Shown: positions 1 through 8,623 of the stretch, one piece after another | How the letters are laid out: each line of letters starts with the position of its first letter | Numbering within the stretch: the first letter of the stretch is position 1 | Origin: Chloroflexota bacterium | GTDB lineage: Bacteria; Chloroflexota; Dehalococcoidia; DSTF01; RBG-16-68-14 | Assembly (NCBI GenBank): GCA_003228685.1 | Contig: QIFC01000100.1 | Coordinates: 1-64,000, forward strand | Length of the DNA stretch: 64,000 nt | Reading direction: 5' to 3' | The notes under the pieces: generated by a model | Told to the model about the DNA's origin: nothing | Database searches by the model: none | The model's input: only the letters and a program-made list of their open reading frames with translations | Position numbers and translations under genes: made by a program

Positions 1-81
1 GTCCAGCTCGCCGTATTCGAACCCCGTCCGCTCCGCGATGATGGTGAGCACGTTAGCCCGCCACAGCTACGCTTCGTCTCG

Positions 82-303
82 TCACTCGTCCCGATCTCCG
101 TATGGGAACTCCGCCCGCTCCGCGATGATGGTGAGCACTTTCTCGGAGGCGCCTCGCGGCTGGTACTGACCCGTTTCCCATTCGCTCACGGTCTGCTGGC
201 GGACGTTCAGCTCCGCCGCGAGGCCGTCTTGCGTCATCTTGAGGTGCCCTCTGAGCGAGCGGATCTGCTCGGCATCCCAGACGGGCCTTCTGCGTTTGGT
301 CAT
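82..303 (-). CDS. XRE/Cro-family helix-turn-helix protein
   Basis: 73 aa; LRGHLKMTQDGLAAELNVRQQTVSEWETGQYQPRG is a typical HTH_3 motif. Confidence 0.85.
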   Translation of the reverse strand: MTKRRRPVWDAEQIRSLRGHLKMTQDGLAAELNVRQQTVSEWETGQYQPRGASEKVLTIIAERAEFPYGDRDE

Positions 304-384
304 GCGGTCATGTTACACGGTAGCGTGTAGTGAGGTCAACCAACAACACCTCTGTGCGATCGAGGATGCAGGCGCGACTCGTGT

Positions 385-1359
385 CTAGTCCGCGATCAGC
401 CGCGCGGCCGCGGTGTATGGGTCGAGGCGGCGCTCGGCCACGCCGCGGACGAGTTCCTCGAGGCTGCCGTCCAGCGAAGGAGCGCGCAACGCCTCCTCGA
501 GGAGCCGCTGCCGCAGGAGCGCGAGGATCTGCCGCCGGGCGCGTTCGAGCCGGAGGCTCTCGCGCTCGCCGGAGCGCTCGATGCGTTGGCGGTGCTCATC
601 GATGGCGTCCGTGAGTTCGGTGATGCCCTCGCGCTTCGTCGCGACGGTCGTGAGGATGGGCGTCTCCAGCCTGCCTCGCGATGCGCTCGTCGTTGCCGCC
701 AGCAGGAGAGCCTTGAGCGAATCGGCGCCCGGAAGGTCCGCCTTGTTGACGACGAGCACGTCGGCGATCTCCATGATGCCCGCCTTCATCGCCTGGACGT
801 CGTCCCCGCCCGCGGGCGTGAGGACGACGATCGTGGTCTCGGCGGCGGAGGCGATCTCGACTTCGTCCTGGCCGGCGCCCACGGTCTCGATGATCACGAC
901 GTCCTTGCCCGCGGCATCGAGGACGGAGGCGACGTCCGACGTCATGGCCGCGAGGCCCCCGATCTCGCCGCGCGTGGCCATGCTGCGGACGAAGATCTGC
1001 GGGTCCTTGGCGAGTTCCTGCATGCGGATGCGATCGCCGAGGATCGCGCCATGCGTGAAGGGGCTGGTGGGGTCGACGGCGACGATGCCGATGGTGCGAT
1101 CGCGCTTGCGCAGCTCCAACGCGAGGGCGTTGGCCAGCGTGCTCTTGCCGGCGCCACTGCCGCCCGTGATCCCCACGATATGGGCCTTGCCGGTGTGTTG
1201 GTAGAGCTGCCCGAGGGCGGCCCGGCCGTCGCCGGTGCGGTTCTCAACGAGGCTGATAACGCGGGCGAGGGCGCGACGGTCGCCGGCGAGGAGGCGCTCG
1301 ACGAGGTCAGCGGCGCCGTCGCTGAGGGCCTCGGCGCCGTTGCCGGTGGCCGCGGTCAC
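385..1359 (-). CDS. meaB: Methylmalonyl-CoA mutase-associated GTPase MeaB (ArgK family)
   Basis: P-loop [48 protein letters not shown]; adjacent to the B12-binding mutase subunit. Confidence 0.93.
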   Translation of the reverse strand: MTAATGNGAEALSDGAADLVERLLAGDRRALARVISLVENRTGDGRAALGQLYQHTGKAHIVGITGGSGAGKSTLANALALELRKRDRTIGIVAVDPTSPFTHGAILGDRIRMQELAKDPQIFVRSMATRGEIGGLAAMTSDVASVLDAAGKDVVIIETVGAGQDEVEIASAAETTIVVLTPAGGDDVQAMKAGIMEIADVLVVNKADLPGADSLKALLLAATTSASRGRLETPILTTVATKREGITELTDAIDEHRQRIERSGERESLRLERARRQILALLRQRLLEEALRAPSLDGSLEELVRGVAERRLDPYTAAARLIAD

Positions 1360-1805
1360 GGGCCACCCGCCACTTCCCCCTTCGCGCCGTTGTCTCGTTG
1401 CTTGGCGGACCAGTCACGGACGAACTCGATGATGTCCTGCGTGCTGGCGCCGGGCCGGAAGATCTCCTGGAAGCCCAACTCCTTGAGGGCCGGGATGTCG
1501 TCGTCGGGGATGATGCCGCCGGCGAAGAGGAGAATTTCGTCCGCATTGATGCCACGCTCCTTGAGGGCGGCGACGACGCGAGGGAAGAGTTCGGCGTGGG
1601 CGCCGGAGAGGATGCTGAGGCCGACGACCTCGACGTCCTCTTGGAGGGCCGCCTCCGCGATCATCTCGGGTGTCTGGCGGATGCCGGTGTAGACAACCTC
1701 CATGCCGGCGTCGCGGAGGGCGCGCGCGACGACCTTGGCGCCGCGGTCGTGGCCATCCAGGCCGGGCTTGGCAATCAGGACGCGGATCGGCTGTTCGTCA
1801 GTCAT
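1356..1805 (-). CDS. Methylmalonyl-CoA mutase small/C-terminal cobalamin-binding subunit
   Basis: [41 protein letters not shown] has the B12-binding DxHxxG motif; 4-bp overlap with meaB; track ORF extends to 1844. Confidence 0.92.
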   Translation of the reverse strand: MTDEQPIRVLIAKPGLDGHDRGAKVVARALRDAGMEVVYTGIRQTPEMIAEAALQEDVEVVGLSILSGAHAELFPRVVAALKERGINADEILLFAGGIIPDDDIPALKELGFQEIFRPGASTQDIIEFVRDWSAKQRDNGAKGEVAGGP

Positions 1806-1993
1806 CTGGGTTCGATTATGTCTCGAATCGGCCCTGAAAGGCAAGATGCGCGGCCCGCACGAGCGTGAGGACGCTCGATTCGCGTGTCAACAGCATCTGC
1901 TGCGCCGCGTTACAGTTGCGCGGCAACTGCCAGCCCGGCCCGTCACTCATTCAGCAGAACCGAAGGTTCTGCAAGGTGACCGTAGGTCACCCG

Positions 1994-2083
1994 TGGCGGA
2001 GGGGGAGGGATTCGAACCCCCGGTACGCTTGCACGCACAACGGTTTTCAAGACCGTCGCATTCGTCCGCTCTGCCACCCCTCC
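1994..2083 (-). tRNA. tRNA-Ser(TGA), CCA encoded
   Basis: Reverse complement GGAGGGGTGGCAGAGCGG...CGGTCTTGAAAACCG...GGGGGTTCGAATCCC..CCCTCCG-CCA; long variable arm; anticodon TGA. Confidence 0.92.
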
Positions 2084-2196
2084 GGCGGTTCGAGTATAAC
2101 AGCGGTAGCTCTCATGAGCCGTTGCCGTGAGCAACCGCCCAAGCCCACTGTGGTACTTGTCCAGCTTCAGGCTCGTAGATACCCTTCAACGAAGCT

Positions 2197-3333
2197 ATGC
2201 CCGCTGGACGCGAGAATTCCCCGCCCTCGCTCGAAGAAGAACCGCCGCGCTTGGATGCGCCGCTCGCTGCGCCGCTCGCTGCGCCGCTCGCTGCGCCTCC
2301 TCCCGCATTGGAGCGCGAGGCGCCCGGCCGCCGCCGCCGGTGGTGGCTCGCAGTCCCGATCGCGCTCGGCGTCTATCTGTTCCTCGTCCTTTTCACGATC
2401 GTCCAGCCGATCTCGGCCCTCGGCCTCTCGATCAACGTGCCGGTCCCCGGCGTGTCGACGGCGCAGCTCTTCGGCCTCCCGGACCGGCCTTTCACCGTGA
2501 TGATCGTTGGCCTCGATGTCAGGCCAACGCAGGAGGGCGGCCCCTCCCGCACCGACTCGATCCTGCTCCTGCGCGTCGACCCGGACGCCAACAGAGCTGG
2601 CGTCCTCAGCATCCCGCGCGACTCGATGATGCTGGTACCGGTGGGCGACGGCGGGCACACCGTCGACCGCGTCAACACCGCCTTTGTCTACAACTGGTCG
2701 GCAGAGGACGATTCCGCGGCGCCCGACGCCCTGGCGCGCACGATTGAAGAGAACTTGGGGATCCGGATCGACTATCGCATCGTGTTCGACCAGCGCGACG
2801 CGGCGGACATCATCGATGCGGCCGGCGGCGTCACCGTCAATGTGCGAGAGGCATTTGGGCAGGACAACTACTCAGACGATGACGTCAACGTGGTACCGCA
2901 ATTCTTCGAACAGGGGCGCCGGCACCTGGATGGATACGAGGCCGTCGCCTATGGCCGCATCCGCCAGGGGTCGAGCGACTTCGATCGCATTCGACGTCAG
3001 CAGCAGGTGGCCGAAGGCCTGGTGGAGCAGCTCTCGTCCGTCACCAGCGTGACGAAGCTGCCGGGCGTCTGGAGCGCCTATCGCGATGGAGTCGAGACCG
3101 ACCTTGGCATGCGCGAGAGCGCGGGCCTGTTCGCGATCCTGAAGCGCATCGGCACCGGGCGGATCGTGACGCGGTCGTTGGGCGATGCGGCCGTCTCGTG
3201 TTCGTTCTGCCAGGCGTCGCTCCTCCAACTCCTGCCGAACGAGGTGGCGCGCATCATCACAGAGGCGTTTGACGATGAGGAGCTAGGGCTGTCCGCCGCC
3301 GGCCTGCTCGTGGCGGCCGGCGTGACGCCCTAG
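2197..3333 (+). CDS. LytR-CpsA-Psr (LCP) family protein
   Basis: N-terminal TM segment, then VGLDVRPTQEGGPSRTDSILLLRVDPDANRAGVLSIPRDSMMLVP, HTVDRVNTAF, GRIRQGSSDFDRIRRQQQ. Confidence 0.9.
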   Translation: MPAGRENSPPSLEEEPPRLDAPLAAPLAAPLAAPPPALEREAPGRRRRWWLAVPIALGVYLFLVLFTIVQPISALGLSINVPVPGVSTAQLFGLPDRPFTVMIVGLDVRPTQEGGPSRTDSILLLRVDPDANRAGVLSIPRDSMMLVPVGDGGHTVDRVNTAFVYNWSAEDDSAAPDALARTIEENLGIRIDYRIVFDQRDAADIIDAAGGVTVNVREAFGQDNYSDDDVNVVPQFFEQGRRHLDGYEAVAYGRIRQGSSDFDRIRRQQQVAEGLVEQLSSVTSVTKLPGVWSAYRDGVETDLGMRESAGLFAILKRIGTGRIVTRSLGDAAVSCSFCQASLLQLLPNEVARIITEAFDDEELGLSAAGLLVAAGVTP

Positions 3334-3419
3334 AAAAACTCTTTGAGCATGCCGTACGCCCACCAGGCGACCGCGATCACGAGGACCAGGTACAGCACTT
3401 CACCCATGCTTACTTCCAT
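3330..3419 (-). CDS. Tiny single-span membrane protein (29 aa)
   Basis: Manual translation MEVSMGEVLYLVLVIAVAWWAYGMLKEFF; shares a palindromic CTAG stop with the LCP gene on the other strand; below ORF-track length cutoff. Confidence 0.45.
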   Translation of the reverse strand: MEVSMGEVLYLVLVIAVAWWAYGMLKEFF

Positions 3420-3525
3420 TTAGACGCATCCTATCCAGGCGGAGATCTGAACTACGGGGCTACAGACAGTAACGCCGGATAGGCGAGGGTATTGCGGCTG
3501 AGGGCTGAGACGACTGCTGAAATTG

Positions 3526-5070
3526 CTACAGAGGCAGGTTGCCGTGCTTCTTTGGCGGCATCTGGTCGTTCTTCGATTCCAGCATCTTTAGGGCGCGGAT
3601 GATGCGGGGCCGCGTTTCGCGCGGGTCGATCACGTCATCGATAAAGCCGCGTGAGGCAGCGACGTACGGGTTCGCGAACTTCTTCTTGTAGTCCGCGACG
3701 AACTCGGCACGCGCCTTGTCAATGTTCTTCGCGCGCGCCAGCTCCGACCGATGGATGATATTGACAGCGGCGTCCGGGCCCATCACGGCGATCTCGGCCA
3801 TCGGCCAGGCCAGGTTCACGTCCGCGCGGAGGTGCTTCGATCCCATGGCATCATAGGCGCCACCGGTGGCCTTCCGGATGATGATGGTGATCTTCGGTAC
3901 CGTCGCCTCCGCGTAGGCGTAGACCAGCTTGGCGCCGTGGTTGATGATGCCGCCGTACTCCTGGGAGGTCCCCGGCAGGTAGCCGGGCACGTCAACCAGC
4001 GTGATGATCGGGACGTTGAACGCGTCGCAGAAGCGTACGAAGCGGGCCGCCTTGCGCGACGAGTCGATGTCCAGCACACCCGCGTTGTAGAGCGGTTGGT
4101 TGCCGACAATACCGACTGTCTTGCCCATCATCCTGGCAAAGCCCACGATCATGTTCTGCGCGAAGTGCTCATGCACTTCCATCAGGTCGCCGGCGTCGAC
4201 GATGCGGTAGACCAGGTCTCGCATGTCGTAGGGGCGGCCGGCAGCGTCAGGGATGATGTGCAGGAGGTCTTCGTCGCGCCGCGCCGGGTCGTCGCCGGTC
4301 TCCATGATCGGCGGTTCCTCCATGTTGTTGAGCGGCAGGAACGAGAACAGCCGCCGCACTTCCAGCAGGCACTCCTCCTCGCCCTCGATCGCGAAGTGGC
4401 AGACGCCGCTGCGATTTGCGTGCGTCATCGCGCCGCCCAGCTCCTCGTGGGTGACATCTTCGCCGGTTACCGTCTTCACGACGTCAGGGCCGGTCACGTA
4501 CATATAGGACGCCCTGGACATGAACACGAAGTCGGTCAACGCCGGCGAGTAGACCGCGCCGCCCGCCGCCGGACCCAGCACGACCGAGATCTGCGGCACG
4601 ACGCCGGATGAGAGGACGTTGCGCAGGAAGATGTCGCCGTAGCTCGCGAGCGAGTCGACGCCTTCCTGGATGCGGGCGCCGCCGCCGTCGTTCAGGCCGA
4701 TGATGGGCACGCCGCTGTTCATCGCAAGGTCCATGATCTTGATGACTTTGTCGCCCATGGGCTTCGAGAGCGAACCACCGACGACGGTGAAGTCCTGCGA
4801 GAAGACGTAACAGGGACGTCCTTCGATGGTCCCGTAGCCGGTCACGACCGCCTCAGCCTGAGCCTTGTCGGCGCCGTACTCGGTCCCAGCCAGGAGGACG
4901 AGCTTGTCGAACTCCTCAAAACTGTCTTCGTCCAGCAGAATGTTCAGCCGTTCGCGAGCGGTCAGCTTGCCCTTGCCGTGCTGCGTCTCGATGCGCTGTT
5001 CGCCGCCGCCTAGCTTGATTCGTTCTTGCATCTGTTTGAGCTGGTTGAGCTTCTCTTCGTTGGTAGACAT
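3526..5070 (-). CDS. Acyl-CoA (propionyl/methylmalonyl-CoA) carboxylase carboxyltransferase beta subunit
   Basis: GKLTARERLNILLDEDSFEEFDKLV, DGGGARIQEGVDSL, GPAAGGAVYSPALTDF, YGGIINHGAKLVYAYAEATVPKITIIIRKATGGAYDAM. Confidence 0.95.
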   Translation of the reverse strand: MSTNEEKLNQLKQMQERIKLGGGEQRIETQHGKGKLTARERLNILLDEDSFEEFDKLVLLAGTEYGADKAQAEAVVTGYGTIEGRPCYVFSQDFTVVGGSLSKPMGDKVIKIMDLAMNSGVPIIGLNDGGGARIQEGVDSLASYGDIFLRNVLSSGVVPQISVVLGPAAGGAVYSPALTDFVFMSRASYMYVTGPDVVKTVTGEDVTHEELGGAMTHANRSGVCHFAIEGEEECLLEVRRLFSFLPLNNMEEPPIMETGDDPARRDEDLLHIIPDAAGRPYDMRDLVYRIVDAGDLMEVHEHFAQNMIVGFARMMGKTVGIVGNQPLYNAGVLDIDSSRKAARFVRFCDAFNVPIITLVDVPGYLPGTSQEYGGIINHGAKLVYAYAEATVPKITIIIRKATGGAYDAMGSKHLRADVNLAWPMAEIAVMGPDAAVNIIHRSELARAKNIDKARAEFVADYKKKFANPYVAASRGFIDDVIDPRETRPRIIRALKMLESKNDQMPPKKHGNLPL

Positions 5071-5106
5071 TGGGCTATCCTTAGCTGTTGGATGCTGGCG
5101 CTTGCC

Positions 5107-5991
5107 ATGCCGGCAGGCGTGCTGCGCATTGGTCGTGTTCCGGTCAGTAGATCGCCTGGCACGCGAGCGATTACCGGCCCACTAACCTTACAGGAGAACA
5201 CGCTGCGACATCTAGACGGCACGTTCCCAAGCAAGGGTGGAGTCGAGATCTACCACCAGCGCTGGTTGCCTGACGGCGACGCTGGCGCCATCCTGCTGAT
5301 TGCCCATGGCTACGGCGAGCACAGCGGCCGCTACGGCGATCTCGTCGACTTCTTCGTTCCTCGCGGCTTCGGTGTCTATTCGCTGGACCATCGTGGCCAC
5401 GGCCGCTCAGGCGGCGAACGGGTCCACGTCGAAAGTTTCGACGACTACGTTGACGACCTCAAGAGCTACTCCGACTCCGTTCGAGAGGAGGCGCCAGACA
5501 TGCCGGTCTTTCTCCTCGGCCACAGCATGGGCGTGTCCATTGTGGTCTCTTACGCGGCGCGTTACCAGCACCAGCTGGCCGGCCTAATCCTCTCAGGCGC
5601 TGGAACGGGGCGTCGCCGTCCGGCTGGCGCAAAGCAGACCGATCTTGCGGCCACGGTGAGCAAGGACCCGGCAGTGGTGCAGGGTTACAGAGACGATCCG
5701 TTCGTGTTTCACGGAACGCCGCCGGTCAGCCGCCGGGCGGCGATGTCCGCGCTGAACAAAGCGATGCCCGGGCGCCTCCGCGCGATCTCTCCGCCGGTGC
5801 TGATCATGGCAGGGGGCGCCTCGCCGCTGGGGGACGGGGAGGGGAGGCAGCTGCTCTATGAGCAGGTCGCTTCGGAGGACAAGACGCTCAAGCTCTACGA
5901 CGGCCTGATGCACGAGATCTTCAACGAGCCGGAACGCGACCGGGTCTTCGCCGACCTGCTCTCGTGGTTGGAGACGCGTCTATTGGCGTAG
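5107..5991 (+). CDS. Alpha/beta hydrolase, lysophospholipase/monoacylglycerol lipase-like
   Basis: ILLIAHGYGEHSGRYGDLVDFF, DHRGHGRSGG, LLGHSMGVSIVV; start codon uncertain (an AGGAG lies at 5192 before a CTG codon at 5203). Confidence 0.85.
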   Translation: MPAGVLRIGRVPVSRSPGTRAITGPLTLQENTLRHLDGTFPSKGGVEIYHQRWLPDGDAGAILLIAHGYGEHSGRYGDLVDFFVPRGFGVYSLDHRGHGRSGGERVHVESFDDYVDDLKSYSDSVREEAPDMPVFLLGHSMGVSIVVSYAARYQHQLAGLILSGAGTGRRRPAGAKQTDLAATVSKDPAVVQGYRDDPFVFHGTPPVSRRAAMSALNKAMPGRLRAISPPVLIMAGGASPLGDGEGRQLLYEQVASEDKTLKLYDGLMHEIFNEPERDRVFADLLSWLETRLLA

Positions 5992-6016
5992 GGGCGTTCA
6001 ATTGAACGCCCCTACG
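5987..6016. terminator. 30-bp perfect palindrome between convergent genes (probable bidirectional terminator)
   Basis: CGTAGGGGCGTTCAA/TTGAACGCCCCTACG; includes the TAG stop of the upstream gene. Confidence 0.65.
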
Positions 6017-6036
6017 AGTACTCGCTGCGAACACCC

Positions 6037-7470
6037 CTACGTGCGCGCTTCCCAGTACTCGACGTAGTGGCGCAGCGCCCAAGCCGCGCGCTCGACCGTC
6101 GGGAAGACGGCCAGCCCGGCATCGACCAGCAGTGTGCGCGCGCCTTCGACGGCCCGCCAGCGGCCCTCGTCCGGCGAGTCCGCCGGCCCTAGCACGAACG
6201 CGATCGGCTTCCGCGACTGCTTGCCGATCTCGGCGAAGCGCTTGACGATGTGCATGAGCCGGCCGGCGGAGTCGGGCCTGCCCAGCACCCAGTCCTCGCC
6301 GACGTTCGCGATCAGCAGGTCGTACGCCGGGTCCGCCAGCATCATCTCGAGCACGGCCGCGCCGGAGACGCCGCCGCCTGCCAGGATCGATTGGTCGACA
6401 GGGTTGCCGATCCAATCCCAGAGCTGCGGCGCCCGCTCCTTGAGTTGGGCGCGGATGCCGTCCGTGAGCGGCCGGACGCGCAGCCCCTCCTCAGTGCAGG
6501 CGTCCGCCGCCTGGACGGCGCGGCCGCCCCCACCGCCGACGGCGCCCACATTGCGACCAATGGCTCGGTCTGGTTTCGCTAGCAGCTCGAACGCCACCAG
6601 CAGGTCGATCAGCTCGTCCTGCGACCGCACCTCGATCGCGCCCGCCTGCCGTAGCGCCCCCCGCCAGACGTTACTGGAGCCGGCGAGCGCCGCTGTGTGC
6701 GAGACGGCCGAGCGCGCGCCCGCGCCCGTGCGGCCTCCCTTGAAGATGATCGTGGGCTTGGAGGAAGCGGCGTCGCTCAACGCGCGCAGGAAGTGCCGTC
6801 CGTCGCGCACACCTTCGATGTACGCGCCGACGACGCTAACGTCGCTCAGTTCGCCGAGATACTGCAACAGGTGCGCTTCCGTCACGTCGAGCGCGTTGCC
6901 GTAGCTGAGCGCCAGCCGGTAGCCAATGCCGCGGACGTCGCTGTGGATCAGCACCTCGGTGGTGTTGTTGCCGCTCTGCGAGATGAAGGCCGCCCGGCCG
7001 GTTCGGCGTGGCAAGTCAGGCCGGAACGAGAGGCCCCACTCCGGATCGTGCAGCCCCATGCAGTTCGGCCCGATCAGGCTGACGCCGCCAGCGCGAGCGC
7101 GGCGCAGGACCTCGCGCTCCAGCTCCGCGCCCTCCTCGCGGCCGGTCTCGCTGAAGCGGCCGGTGAAGAGCTGCATCAGACGCACGCCCTTCTTCGCCGC
7201 TTCGTCGATCACGCCCAGGATCGCCTCGGAAGGGATGCAGGAGATCACGAACTCCACGTCGCCGGGTATCGACGACAGGTTGGGATGTGCCTTCAGCCCG
7301 AGGATCTCGGTCTCGCGCCTGTGCACCGGATAGACCTCGCCCTTGAAGCCGAAGTCCAGCAAGCACTGGACGTAGTCGTGGCCGGGGCTATCCGGGTTCT
7401 TAGACGCGCCCACCACCGCGATCGACTTCGGGCGCAGGAGGGCGTCGAGGTCCAGTGTGTTATTGGTCAT
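6037..7470 (-). CDS. NDP-forming acyl-CoA synthetase alpha-type / CoA-binding protein
   Basis: LLRPKSIAVVGASKNPDSPGHDYVQCLLDFGFKGEVYPVH, LIGPNCMGL, SQSGNNTTEVL; no ATP-grasp domain seen. Confidence 0.85.
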   Translation of the reverse strand: MTNNTLDLDALLRPKSIAVVGASKNPDSPGHDYVQCLLDFGFKGEVYPVHRRETEILGLKAHPNLSSIPGDVEFVISCIPSEAILGVIDEAAKKGVRLMQLFTGRFSETGREEGAELEREVLRRARAGGVSLIGPNCMGLHDPEWGLSFRPDLPRRTGRAAFISQSGNNTTEVLIHSDVRGIGYRLALSYGNALDVTEAHLLQYLGELSDVSVVGAYIEGVRDGRHFLRALSDAASSKPTIIFKGGRTGAGARSAVSHTAALAGSSNVWRGALRQAGAIEVRSQDELIDLLVAFELLAKPDRAIGRNVGAVGGGGGRAVQAADACTEEGLRVRPLTDGIRAQLKERAPQLWDWIGNPVDQSILAGGGVSGAAVLEMMLADPAYDLLIANVGEDWVLGRPDSAGRLMHIVKRFAEIGKQSRKPIAFVLGPADSPDEGRWRAVEGARTLLVDAGLAVFPTVERAAWALRHYVEYWEART

Positions 7471-7598
7471 GAGCGCTCGGAGTGTAGCCAAGGGGTGGCG
7501 CGCTGGCAATCAGAGAGGAGTTCTGATTGAAGCTAGAGCCGAGAAGATGTCCACTCTAGCCCTCGCCCGACGTGTTATGATTGGTCACCGAACGCTCG

Positions 7599-7630
7599 CC
7601 GGTCGGCGTGAAGAAGCAAAAGCCGACCGG
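7599..7630. repeat. 9-bp perfect inverted repeat upstream of the DUF488 cassette
   Basis: CCGGTCGGC - gtgaagaagcaaaa - GCCGACCGG. Confidence 0.5.
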
Positions 7631-7655
7631 ACTCTCGGAAAGTGGGTCGCCTCCT

Positions 7656-8288
7656 ATGCGCCCAAGTGACCTCAATGAAGCGATGGACTACATCTTCACC
7701 ATCGGGCACTCCAACATTTCGTTCGAGCAGCTTCTCAAGCAGCTACAGGCCTTTGAGATCGAAGCCGTCGCGGATGTACGCTCGCAGCCCTACTCCAAGT
7801 ATTCGCCGCACTTCAGCCGTAACGCCCTGACCGCACAGCTCGAAGATGCTGGCATTACCTACGAGTTCATGGGCCACCAGCTTGGGGGCCGGCCTGACGG
7901 TCAAGACTTCTACGATGAACAAGGACATGTGCGCTACGACAAGTGGAGCGAAGATGAGAGATTTCTAGATGGCATAGCCAGCCTTGAGAGCATCGCGAAA
8001 CGCCGAAGATGGGCGGTCCTGTGTTCTGAAGGCGATGCGCGCGCCTGCCATCGCCATCTACTCCTCGCGCGGGTGTTGGCCGACCGTGGCTGGCCCAAAA
8101 CCAACATCATTCACATTGGACCGGATGGCACTTGCATATCTGAGGATTCGCTCCCAGAGCAGCACGACCTGTTTGGAGGCACAGTCAGTTGGAGATCGCC
8201 ACAATCGGTTTTACAAAGAGCTCAGCCCAGCACTTCTTCGAGCGACTCAGCCTGGCTGGAGTCCAGCGACTCGTCGACATTCGACTGA
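7656..8288 (+). CDS. DUF488 family protein (copy 1)
   Basis: IFTIGHSNISFEQLLKQL, VADVRSQPYSKYSPHFSRNAL, AVLCSEGDARACHRHLLLARVL; start at 7656 or 7683. Confidence 0.88.
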   Translation: MRPSDLNEAMDYIFTIGHSNISFEQLLKQLQAFEIEAVADVRSQPYSKYSPHFSRNALTAQLEDAGITYEFMGHQLGGRPDGQDFYDEQGHVRYDKWSEDERFLDGIASLESIAKRRRWAVLCSEGDARACHRHLLLARVLADRGWPKTNIIHIGPDGTCISEDSLPEQHDLFGGTVSWRSPQSVLQRAQPSTSSSDSAWLESSDSSTFD

Positions 8289-8623
8289 ACAACGTCTCGC
8301 AGCTTGCTGGATTCGCGAAGGCGGCCGACTTGGCGTACTTCTTGGGCTCGATCTGCAATATCAAGTACGAGCATGACGTTCGTCTCGCCCCGACTCAGGA
8401 GCTCCTGAAGGCTTATCGTAGCAGCGAGCTTGGCTGGGCAGAGTATGAGATGCAGTTTCGGAGTCTCATGCTCGAGCGTGGTGTCCCAGCGACCACGGAG
8501 AAGGGACCCTATCAGGCGAAGACCGCACTGCTGTGCAGCGAGGCAGATCCTGAGCAATGCCACCGCAGGCTAGTGGCGGAGCTACTTGCCGCGCAGTGGC
8601 GAGCGAGCGTGGAGCACCTGTGA
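8189..8623 (+). CDS. DUF488 family protein (copy 2)
   Basis: IATIGFTKSSAQHFFERLSLAGVQRLVDIRLNN, ALLCSEADPEQCHRRLVAELL; TTG start; overlaps copy 1 by 100 bp out of frame. Confidence 0.85.
   Translation: MEIATIGFTKSSAQHFFERLSLAGVQRLVDIRLNNVSQLAGFAKAADLAYFLGSICNIKYEHDVRLAPTQELLKAYRSSELGWAEYEMQFRSLMLERGVPATTEKGPYQAKTALLCSEADPEQCHRRLVAELLAAQWRASVEHL

Noticed and set aside
413-1692. Long plus-strand ORFs (263 aa, 368 aa) opposite meaB
   Set aside because: High-GC antisense shadow ORFs; the minus-strand frame carries clear MeaB motifs
1865-2500. Plus-strand ORFs containing GRDSNPRYACTHNGF-type peptides near 1990-2090, and GIRTRDLCLE/GWRTRTPT-type peptides near 10240-10350
   Set aside because: These are classic translations of antisense tRNA sequences
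3751-4611. 286-aa plus-strand ORF opposite the carboxyltransferase gene
   Set aside because: Antisense artefact; low-complexity Arg/His/Asp-rich translation
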